From: Frigididesulfovibrio sp031553235
Lineage (GTDB): Bacteria > Desulfobacterota > Desulfovibrionia > Desulfovibrionales > Desulfovibrionaceae
Reading direction: 5' to 3'
Length of the DNA: 9,034 bases
Assembly: GCA_031553235.1 (NCBI GenBank)
Contig: JAVBLS010000011.1
Span: 1 to 9,034 of the forward strand
The notes beneath the pieces were generated by a model. It did not search any database. It saw only the letters and a program-made list of their open reading frames with translations, and had not been told where the DNA came from. A program made the translations under genes and the position numbers. Shown here piece after piece: positions 1 to 5,796 of the stretch (the first letter of the stretch is position 1; the number at the start of each line of letters is the position of its first letter).

Positions 1-112
1 GCTTGCCGGCCGGAGCCGAGGCGTCCGGAACCACCTGGGCCACGGCCGCGGGCGGCAGGGCCAGGAAAAAGATCAGGATCTGGATCAGCAGATTGCGGCA
101 AAGGGTTTTCAT
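1..112 (-). CDS. Probable TpsA exoprotein, N-terminus only (runs off left edge)
   Basis: Only the first 37 codons are visible; the gene continues past base 1. The start ATG (110-112) has a good ribosome binding site, GGAG at 118-121, five bases upstream. The peptide begins MKTLCRNLLIQILIFFLALP and has a classic Sec signal: a basic n-region, a hydrophobic core at about residues 8-19, and an Ala-x-Ala type site near residues 22-25. The mature start reads QVVPDASAPAGK, which resembles the start of the TPS/haemagglutination-activity domain (commonly Q-I-V-x-D-x-x-A-P-x-N/G) of filamentous-haemagglutinin-type exoproteins. It lies 88 bp downstream of a TpsB transporter on the same strand, the usual tpsBA arrangement. 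The partner role is inferred from this short motif and the context. The passenger (adhesin, haemolysin or contact-dependent toxin) cannot be told from here. Another secreted protein is possible. Confidence 0.65.
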   Translation of the reverse strand, partial: MKTLCRNLLIQILIFFLALPPAAVAQVVPDASAPAGK

Positions 113-200
113 GATTTCTCCAAAATGGAACAATTTCTCGCTGTGCGCGACCCCGTAAGCCGATTCAGAAACGGGTCCGAAGGCCCCCGGTGCTTTGGAA

Positions 201-2057
201 TCAGAATTTGTACTGAATTGAGGCGTAGCATTCCATGTCCCTGGCCCGGGCGAAAGAAGGATGGTCCAGGGCTTTGGCCACTGAAACGTCGAGGCTCAAA
301 GCGCCCAGGGAGCGCAGCCCCAAGGCCGCGCCCTGCATGGTCCCCCGCTCGTAGGGGTCGTGGCGATCCCGATGGATGAAGCCGTAGTCATAGCCCGCGT
401 AGAGCTGCCAGCCGTTGAGCGGCCCGGCGTCGCGCAGGGCCGCGAACCAGGGCGGGGTCCAGCCGAGCTCGTTGCGGGCGTATGCGCCTTTTTCGCCGGA
501 GATGGAATCTTCCAGAAACCCGCGCACGGACCCGCGCCCGCCGACCTGCAGGCGTTCCGCGCCGTACAGGGTCTTGTCCGCGAATTGCCCGCGCGCGCTC
601 AGGCTCCAGTAGAAATTCTGCTCCCACAGGCCAAAGGGCCGGTACCAGTTCAGGGAGGCGACAAATTTGTCGAACTCGGTTTTGGGCACCAGATGGCCTT
701 CGTCTTCGACCTCGGTGGTCCCGAACCAGGGCACACCGCGCAGGTATTCCACGTCGCCGCCGAGCACCCCGCCCCAGAGCCGCCTGCTGTGTAAAAGCGA
801 GAAGCCCACGGTATTCTGCATATAGCTGCTCGCTTCCAGGCGGACGCTCTCGATGTAGTTGTCCACGTTGCGGTTGCTCAGGGCAACGGCCAGAGAGGTT
901 CTGCCCGAGGAGTCCCGGTGGATCACCCGCTCGGCCCGGGCTCCGAAAGTTTGGGTCGCGCCCGAGGACTTGAAATCGGTGTTCATGCCGAAGAGGGTGG
1001 TGTCGTATGCGGATCGGCTGAAATCCAGGGAAAAGGTCCAATACCCGTAGGGCAGGGAGGCAAAGGCGGAAAGGCTCTGGTTGTGCCCGATGTTCGGCTT
1101 GCTCTGAAAGACGTCTTCCAGAAAAGGGGCGTCTTCGCTCCAATAGACGGCGAACTGGTCGCCCAGGCCCATGAAGTTGTCCTTCTCAAGGGAAAGATTG
1201 TACTGGTATTGCCCGGTGCCGTACTGGCCCAGATTGTCGAAGCCGACTGCCGGACGCAGGGTCCGGACCGGTTTGTCCGTAACCTGCACGATCACCCCGC
1301 CGAGTCCCTCGCCCGGGGTCAATTCCATGGTTGCGTCGCTGGAGGGCAACCGGTTCATCTGGTCCAGGCCCTGCTCGATGTCGCGCAGATTCAGGGGCTT
1401 GCCCTCCAGGCCGGGAAAGGCCATGCGGCCCCGGTAAAAGCTGTTTTTATCCCCGTTGTTCAGGATGATCTTTTCGATTTTTCCCTCGACCACCATGACG
1501 GCCAGCACGCCGGGCTCCGTGGCGCCGGGGTCCACAAAGGCCCGGGCGGTCACCCAGCCGCGGTCGATGTAGTGGTTGGTGATGTCGCGCAAAAGGTTGT
1601 TGATCTCCGCCAGGGGCAGGCAGCGGTTTTCATAGGGCGCGGCAATCCGGGCCAGGGTCTCGGCGGAAATCAGGGTCGCGCCGGAAACCCGCACCTTGCG
1701 CACCTCCACGCAGGGCGCTCCCTGCTCCTCGGGCAGGCGGGGCAGGGTCTGCAGGCGCTCTTCCGGGGGTTGTTCGCCCCGGCGCAGAAAGTCTTCTTCC
1801 AGCAGGCGCCGGCGTTCTTCCATCTGCTGTTGCACGTGATCCTGCTTGCGCTGGGCCTCACGCAGGGCCTCCGGAGACACGGCGGCAAAAACCGGAGTGA
1901 CGAACAAGGAAAAGGCAAGCAGAAAGAGCGACGAAAACACTTTGAGGACGCATCGACACTGTAAAAGGCGCAATATCAGCACAAAAAAATTTGATATTGA
2001 TTTTATGATATATATAACTTGTTTTGTATGATCATAGCTTAAATTTAATTCCGGCAT
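201..2057 (-). CDS. TpsB two-partner secretion outer-membrane transporter (ShlB/FhaC family)
   Basis: This 618-residue protein is an Omp85-superfamily barrel that exports a TpsA partner across the outer membrane (type Vb secretion). Features in order: a hydrophobic signal core at about 41-58 ending in VFAA; a charged helical stretch at about 65-95, matching the family's plug helix H1; POTRA1 at about 115-191 (starting CVEVRKVRVSG) with a cysteine pair, C116 and C146, that may form a disulphide; POTRA2 at about 193-263; then a beta-barrel to the end. The barrel has the L6-loop signature VRGF (511-514) after GGRGS, a D-x-G strand motif in YAGYDYG (553-559), and a terminal phenylalanine (IQYKF) typical of outer-membrane insertion. 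Length fits the family. The start at 2057 has AAAGG eight bases upstream. However, the first 30 or so codons are AT-rich and make an unusually long pre-signal region, so a later start (GTG 1982 or TTG 1973, both without a clear Shine-Dalgarno) remains possible. Confidence 0.93.
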   Translation of the reverse strand: MPELNLSYDHTKQVIYIIKSISNFFVLILRLLQCRCVLKVFSSLFLLAFSLFVTPVFAAVSPEALREAQRKQDHVQQQMEERRRLLEEDFLRRGEQPPEERLQTLPRLPEEQGAPCVEVRKVRVSGATLISAETLARIAAPYENRCLPLAEINNLLRDITNHYIDRGWVTARAFVDPGATEPGVLAVMVVEGKIEKIILNNGDKNSFYRGRMAFPGLEGKPLNLRDIEQGLDQMNRLPSSDATMELTPGEGLGGVIVQVTDKPVRTLRPAVGFDNLGQYGTGQYQYNLSLEKDNFMGLGDQFAVYWSEDAPFLEDVFQSKPNIGHNQSLSAFASLPYGYWTFSLDFSRSAYDTTLFGMNTDFKSSGATQTFGARAERVIHRDSSGRTSLAVALSNRNVDNYIESVRLEASSYMQNTVGFSLLHSRRLWGGVLGGDVEYLRGVPWFGTTEVEDEGHLVPKTEFDKFVASLNWYRPFGLWEQNFYWSLSARGQFADKTLYGAERLQVGGRGSVRGFLEDSISGEKGAYARNELGWTPPWFAALRDAGPLNGWQLYAGYDYGFIHRDRHDPYERGTMQGAALGLRSLGALSLDVSVAKALDHPSFARARDMECYASIQYKF

Positions 2058-2107
2058 TTTTTGCGCCTTTGAGTATAGAATAAATGATATATCAATCTTA
2101 CACCATA

Positions 2108-2134
2108 AATATACAAACGCGCATCATGCGTCAA
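2108..2134 (-). promoter_or_regulatory. Candidate sigma70-type promoter for tpsB with a dyad in the spacer
   Basis: On the minus strand TTGACG (2134-2129) is followed, after 15 bp, by TATATT (2113-2108). Transcription would start near 2100, giving a leader of roughly 43 nt before the ATG at 2057. The spacer is short (15 bp rather than 17), which suggests a weak or activated promoter. It contains the near-palindrome CGCATCATGCG (2120-2130, 5-bp arms around one base), overlapping the -35 box and well placed for a regulator. Visual assignment only. Confidence 0.4.
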
Positions 2135-2307
2135 TAAATTTCGGTAGAATAAAATAATACGTAATTTTCATTTCTATAAATCGGTTCATGAGAAGGCACC
2201 CGGGTGCTACAGCACGATCACGCGGAGTTTTTTCGGTTCTCGGCTATCCGGGCGACTCGCGCGCTTGCGACGACAGGATATTCCGCTTTGCGGGACAGGA
2301 ATAATGC

Positions 2308-2325
2308 CATGCCGGAGTCGGCATG
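2308..2325. repeat. Short hairpin, 7-bp stem
   Basis: CATGCCG (2308-2314) and CGGCATG (2319-2325) form a perfect 7-bp stem with loop GAGT. CCGGAG (2312-2317) could alternatively pair with CTCCGG (2340-2345). No U-tract follows on either strand, so this is not an obvious terminator. No role can be assigned. Confidence 0.4.
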
Positions 2326-2392
2326 AAGGGGGGACTCCTCTCCGGATGCATTGCTTATCGGAAACTTTCCAGAGATATGACGTCGCGGACGG

Positions 2393-2424
2393 AAAAGGCT
2401 CCCGGCATGTGCCGGGAGCCTTTT
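2393..2424. terminator. Strong bidirectional intrinsic terminator
   Basis: A perfect 14-bp stem, AAAAGGCTCCCGGC (2393-2406) with GCCGGGAGCCTTTT (2411-2424), and a 4-nt loop (ATGT). The A/T ends provide a T-run after the GC-rich stem on both strands. On the minus strand it sits about 120 nt after the stop of the PaaK-family gene and before the tpsB promoter, so it most likely ends the paaK-like transcript and insulates tpsB. Confidence 0.85.
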
Positions 2425-2470
2425 CTACAGTTTGATTTTTAGGCGGGGGAGCGGTTCGACCGATAGCGGG

Positions 2471-2542
2471 CAATGGGGCCGGTTTGGGGTCAGACGGGAA
2501 AAACGCCGCTTGGCGAAGTATCGCCTCAAACCGGCCCCATTG
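2471..2542. repeat. Perfect 16-bp inverted repeat beside the paaK-like stop codon
   Basis: CAATGGGGCCGGTTTG (2471-2486) is exactly reverse-complementary to CAAACCGGCCCCATTG (2527-2542). The 40-bp centre can form a smaller hairpin (CGCC-gctt-GGCG or, alternatively, GGCGA-tact-TCGCC read on the minus strand). The right arm ends one base after the paaK-like stop codon (2544-2546), so in RNA it would fold as a stable 3'-end stem. No U-tract follows the distal arm on the minus strand, so it is not a standard terminator. It may protect the mRNA 3' end or be a REP-like element. Confidence 0.75.
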
Positions 2543-2543
2543 T

Positions 2544-3809
2544 CTAATCCCAGGTGCGCTTGTCCTCGATAGGCTTAATCTGCGCGGGCAGGGTGCCGGG
2601 GGCCAGAATTTTCAGTTCCGGGCGCAGCTTGATCTTCTCGCGGAACTGGTGCAGCAGCTCGTCCTCGCGCTTGAAGCCGCCGGTTTCGATGTACAGGGTC
2701 ATCTCGTCGATGCCGCCGGAGTTGGTGACCTCGATCTGCCAGCGCTTGATCTCTTCAAAGCGGGCCAGCACCTGCTCGACCTGGTGCGGGTACACGAACA
2801 TGCCCTTGATTCGGGCCGTGGTGTCCACCCGGCCGACGATGCTGCCCAGGCGCGGGCTGGTGCGGCCGCAGGCGCAGGGCGAGCGGTCGATGTAGGAGAG
2901 GTCGCCGGTGGCCAGGCGGATCAGCGGGTAGGTCTTGTTGAAGGCCGTGACCACAATCTCGCCGACCTCGCCGTCCTTGAGCGGAATGCCGGTGTCCGGG
3001 TGGCAGATTTCCACATAGGCCCGGTTGGCGATGTGCAGGCCGGTCTTGTGGAAGCATTCGTAGCCGATGCAGCCCACGTCGGCCGTGCCGTAGCCCTGGC
3101 GCATGATCATGTCGAATTTTTTCTCCATCATGTTGCGCATCTTTTCCGAGAACTTTTCGCCGGTCACAAAGGCCACTTCGAGAAAGAGCTCCTTGCGCGG
3201 GTTGATGCCCTTTTCCTCGGCCTTCTGGGCCAGGTGCATCAGGTAGCTGGGCGTGCCCACATAGCCCTGGATGCGCAGTTTCTGCATGATCTCCAGTTGG
3301 GTCACGGCGTTGCCCGGTCCGGCGGGCATGACCGCGCAGCCCAGGTTGCGCAGGGGCTCTTCAAACATCAGGCCGGCCGGGGCCAGGTGATAGTTGAAGG
3401 TGATCTGGGTGACGTCGCCGGGGCGAAAGCCCACGGAATAAAAGGCTTCGGTATAGCCCCAGTAGTCGTCGGCGCGGTCTTCGGGGTCGAAGATCGGGCC
3501 GGGCGAGAGAAAGATGCGCTTGAGTTCGCCTATGTCTTTGGTCAGCAGTCCGCCCAGGCGCGGCCCCATGGACTGCAGAAAGATCAGCTCTTTCTTCTTG
3601 AGAATGGGAATGTGCTTCAAATCCGAGAGTTGCTTGAACTTTTCGACGTTGAACTGGGCACGGTCGAAGCGCTTTTTCACGTCTTCGGAATAACGGTAGG
3701 CAAAAGAAAGCAGGTCTTTCAGCTGGATGAGATAAAACTGGCGGCGCTCGCCTTCGTCCAGCACCTCGCGGCGGCTGTATATGCCTTCTGTGCGGTCTTT
3801 ACGGGTCAT
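2544..3809 (-). CDS. PaaK-family (phenylacetate-CoA ligase-like) adenylate-forming enzyme
   Basis: A 421-residue cytoplasmic protein with the PaaK fold, close to the family's usual 430 or so residues. Known members make acyl-adenylates from aryl acids such as phenylacetate and transfer them to CoA. Visible motifs: GYGTADVG (239-246) and YECF (250-253), corresponding to the A5 region; YPLIRLATGDLSYI (294-307), the A7 region; PCACGRTSPRLGSIVGR (311-327) and KGMFVYPHQVEQVL (335-348), the hinge and start of the C-terminal domain; and a C-terminal PGTLPAQIKP...DKR, where K412 is the best candidate for the catalytic lysine. The phosphate-binding loop is unusual: KRIFLSPGPIFDPE (97-110) stands where canonical PaaK has S-S-G-T-T-G-K-P. 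Substrate is therefore uncertain, and I give no gene symbol. Start ATG 3809 is supported by AGGAGT (3815-3820). Followed by its own 3' structures at 2471-2542 and 2393-2424. Confidence 0.88.
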   Translation of the reverse strand: MTRKDRTEGIYSRREVLDEGERRQFYLIQLKDLLSFAYRYSEDVKKRFDRAQFNVEKFKQLSDLKHIPILKKKELIFLQSMGPRLGGLLTKDIGELKRIFLSPGPIFDPEDRADDYWGYTEAFYSVGFRPGDVTQITFNYHLAPAGLMFEEPLRNLGCAVMPAGPGNAVTQLEIMQKLRIQGYVGTPSYLMHLAQKAEEKGINPRKELFLEVAFVTGEKFSEKMRNMMEKKFDMIMRQGYGTADVGCIGYECFHKTGLHIANRAYVEICHPDTGIPLKDGEVGEIVVTAFNKTYPLIRLATGDLSYIDRSPCACGRTSPRLGSIVGRVDTTARIKGMFVYPHQVEQVLARFEEIKRWQIEVTNSGGIDEMTLYIETGGFKREDELLHQFREKIKLRPELKILAPGTLPAQIKPIEDKRTWD

Positions 3810-4031
3810 AGGTCACTCCTGGGGAAATTTCTGCGCAACCGGGCCGGGGTCCGGAAGAATTCCATGTAACTAGCGGGTCCGGATCGAAAAGGCAAGAACT
3901 ATTTTTTTTATTGAATTATTTCAATAGAATAAAGATAGATCGGCAAACTTGGATCCGGACGGCAAAAGGCGCGGGCGTCCGCTTGCGAGTTCGCTCGGAA
4001 GTCCACCGACAGTATGGCTGTATGGGTAATT
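3810..4031. promoter_or_regulatory. AT-rich upstream region of the paaK-like gene with nested inverted repeats
   Basis: A 222-bp gap with no gene. Its centre (about 3896-3950) is AT-rich, with a T8 run at 3902-3909, and probably contains the promoter for the minus-strand paaK-like gene. TTGAAA (minus strand, 3925-3920 region overlapping the dyad) is a possible -35 box, but no good -10 follows at 17 bp. TATTGAA (3909-3915) and TTCAATA (3920-3926) form a 7-bp dyad with a 4-nt loop. Flanking the AT-rich core, GTCCGGATC (3877-3885) and GATCCGGAC (3952-3960) form a perfect 9-bp inverted repeat. No terminator was seen behind the chloride channel gene. Confidence 0.4.
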
Positions 4032-5354
4032 TCATTTTGAAATCGCTCTCGGGGCGTATCCGTGGCGCACCAAGCGATCCGCCAGGTCGTGGTAGAAGTG
4101 CACCCGGAAAAAGCGGGCCGTCCAGGCGGCGCAAAAGGCCGTGCCCAGGGCGGGCAGCACCATGCCCTGGCCGCCGGTCATTTCCAGCATGATAAAGGCC
4201 GAGGTCAGGGGGGCGCGGGTTACGCCCGCCAGTACAGCTGTCATGCCGGCGGCCATGAACTCACACTGCCAGTGCGGGCCCGCCAAAGGGGCGAACCATG
4301 AGCCCAGGCCGGCGCCCAGAGAAAAGGACGGGGCGAAAATACCGCCGGGCAGGCCGGTGAGGTAGGTGACCAGCAGGCCCACGTATTTGCAGGGCACATA
4401 GTACCAGGGAGGCAGTTCGCCGCCGGCCAGCAGGCGGTGGGTGACGTCCATGCCGCTGCCGAAAATGGGCGCGGCCAGGCCGCAGAGGGCGATGAGCAGT
4501 CCGCTGCAGGCCACGTACACATACGGGTGTTCCATGCGGAAGCGCCAGAGCGGTCCGGGCAGCCAGACCGAGGCCCGTACCACCAGCCAGGAAAAGCCGC
4601 CGCCGAGCAGCCCGCCGAGCACGGCCAGACCGACGAGCGGGAGCACAAGCCGCGCCGGAAGGCCGCTCGACAGCGGGGCGATTTGCCCGAAGTAATTGCT
4701 CCAGCCAAAGGCCGGTTCGGCCACCACCCCGGCCAAGATCACGGCCAGGGCCAGCCTGGCCGACGTGTGCCCTTTGAGGGATTGGGACATTTCTTCAAAG
4801 GCGAACATCAGCCCGGCCATGGGCGCGTTGAAGGCGGCGGCGATGCCGGCCGCGCCGCCGGCCGCGATCAGCCTGCGCAGGTGCAGTTCTCTGTCCGAGG
4901 GCAGCCAACGGCGAAAGGCCTGAAAAATACCCGCGCCGATCTGCACTGTGGGGCCTTCCAGGCCCAGGACAAAACCGGACCCGAGACCGCCGATGATGGC
5001 CACAAACTTGACCACGGCCAGGCGCAGGGAAACAAGAGTCGGCAGGCGTTCGGGCTCGCCGGCCACGTGCATGGCCGCGATGGTCTGCTGAATGCCGCTG
5101 CCTTCGGCGCCCGGCCCCACCCGGCGCAGAAACCAGGTCAGGATCACGCCCCCCAGAGGCATGGCCAGGAATGGCCACCACGGGTACAGAGCCAGCATCC
5201 GGGTGAAAAAGCCGTAAGAAAGGCCTGCGGCCCGGGCCAGCAGGATGGCGGCCAGGCCGGTACAAATCGGGGCAAGCCAGAGGAGCAAGGCCCGTCGGTT
5301 GTCCAGCTTTTTCCAGTAGGACAAGGGAGACTGCAGAAAATTATGATACGACAT
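4032..5354 (-). CDS. ClC-type chloride channel / Cl-/H+ antiporter
   Basis: A 440-residue polytopic inner-membrane protein of the ClC family. The signature elements are in order: GSGIQ (85-89, the GSGIP motif with the central Ser kept and Pro replaced by Gln); GLEGP (131-135) with Glu133 at the position of the external gating glutamate (Glu148 of E. coli ClC-ec1); FNAPMAGLMFAFEEM (175-189), whose EE pair matches the internal proton glutamate (Glu203) of antiporters; GGIFAP (337-342); and a C-terminal FYHDLADRL with Tyr421 likely equivalent to Tyr445. Keeping both glutamates favours coupled Cl-/H+ exchange over a passive channel. There is no C-terminal CBS domain. I chose the ATG at 5354, which has GGTGGG four bases upstream. 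A longer frame opening with TTG at 5426 lacks a ribosome site and adds 24 non-conserved residues. It stands alone, 442 bp after larE and 222 bp before the paaK-like gene. Confidence 0.93.
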   Translation of the reverse strand: MSYHNFLQSPLSYWKKLDNRRALLLWLAPICTGLAAILLARAAGLSYGFFTRMLALYPWWPFLAMPLGGVILTWFLRRVGPGAEGSGIQQTIAAMHVAGEPERLPTLVSLRLAVVKFVAIIGGLGSGFVLGLEGPTVQIGAGIFQAFRRWLPSDRELHLRRLIAAGGAAGIAAAFNAPMAGLMFAFEEMSQSLKGHTSARLALAVILAGVVAEPAFGWSNYFGQIAPLSSGLPARLVLPLVGLAVLGGLLGGGFSWLVVRASVWLPGPLWRFRMEHPYVYVACSGLLIALCGLAAPIFGSGMDVTHRLLAGGELPPWYYVPCKYVGLLVTYLTGLPGGIFAPSFSLGAGLGSWFAPLAGPHWQCEFMAAGMTAVLAGVTRAPLTSAFIMLEMTGGQGMVLPALGTAFCAAWTARFFRVHFYHDLADRLVRHGYAPRAISK

Positions 5355-5796
5355 GGCACCCACCGCCCGGCGAAGCTTCTCCCGCACAGGCCGAGGCAGC
5401 GTATCCGCTCGGTATCGGCCGGTCAACAGAGTGGGCGTGAGAAAGCGCGTCGGGGATGTTGCCCGCCGGGCAGGCCCCCCACACTGTCGGGTCTTTTTCT
5501 CTTGCCGGACAGAGTGTTTGCTCGACCTTGGGCCGCAAAGCCAGCATGCTTATAAAGTTGCGTCGCTCCGGATTTCGGACAGGCCGGACCGGGGCGCAAC
5601 AGACGTTGAGAATCAGCCCAATTTGGACCACGAGGTTTGCATGCCGCCGTACAAACGTTTCATCGCGCCCGCCGTTTTCGCGGGCGAGCATCTGCGCCGG
5701 GCCGTGCACGTGCGGCCTCTGGCCCGCAGGTTGCGGCGCCGGCCGGCCGGAACGCCCGCCCGGCCGGATGGAATAATCCTGAGTTGGCGGTGAAGG
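5355..5796. other. 442-bp region between larE-like and ClC genes, no convincing gene
   Basis: Frames here are low in complexity and look like shadows of GC-rich DNA. The part next to larE (about 5660-5796) may be the out-of-frame remainder of that gene (see the larE entry). Structures seen: an 8-bp stem of CCGGCCGG copies at 5743-5750 and 5760-5767; a 7-bp stem CGCCCGC (5666-5672) with GCGGGCG (5680-5686); and TGCCC-GCC-GGGCA at 5460-5472. None has a proper U-tract. A minus-strand TATAAG (5554-5549), 195 bp before the ClC ATG, is a possible -10 box without a good -35. TTGACC (5426-5421) followed after 17 bp by TACGCT (5403-5398) is another weak candidate. Confidence 0.5.
5743..5767 (-). terminator. 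GC-rich hairpin after larE, doubtful terminator
   Basis: Two copies of the self-complementary CCGGCCGG (5743-5750, 5760-5767) can pair into an 8-bp stem with a 9-nt loop about 30 nt after the annotated larE stop. The following minus-strand sequence is GC-rich without a U-run, so intrinsic termination would be weak at best. Confidence 0.25.

Larger units (their letters stand above)
2058..2543. other. 486-bp intergenic region between paaK-like gene and tpsB
   Basis: No convincing gene. The half next to tpsB (about 2058-2190, continuing to about 1975 inside the annotated N-terminus) is strikingly AT-rich against GC-rich surroundings and holds the likely tpsB promoter. The rest is GC-rich and carries several dyads: the perfect palindrome GCACCCGGGTGC at 2196-2207, a 7-bp-stem hairpin at 2308-2325, a strong terminator at 2393-2424 and a 16-bp inverted repeat at 2471-2542. 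An 88-codon minus-strand frame at 2207-2473 overlaps the terminator and is rich in Arg, Pro and Cys, so I do not count it as a gene. Confidence 0.7.

Noticed and set aside
2445..2470. GGTTCGACC resembling a tRNA T-arm
   Set aside because: No acceptor stem, anticodon arm or CCA-compatible end can be placed around it.
2207..2473. 88-codon minus-strand frame between the paaK-like gene and tpsB
   Set aside because: It runs through the perfect terminator stem at 2393-2424, has no good ribosome site and no protein-like pattern.
2484..3869. 461-codon open frame on the plus strand opposite the paaK-like gene
   Set aside because: It mirrors a well-supported gene; Ala/Gly/Val/His-rich composition without motifs is typical of the antisense of GC-rich coding DNA.
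5355..5560. Possible fluoride riboswitch upstream of the ClC gene
   Set aside because: Considered because some ClC proteins export fluoride; no match to the conserved riboswitch core was seen, and the protein has chloride-type motifs.
5341..5709. 122-codon minus-strand frame over the ClC start
   Set aside because: It overlaps the ClC ribosome site and first codons in another frame and shows no domain or composition typical of a real protein.
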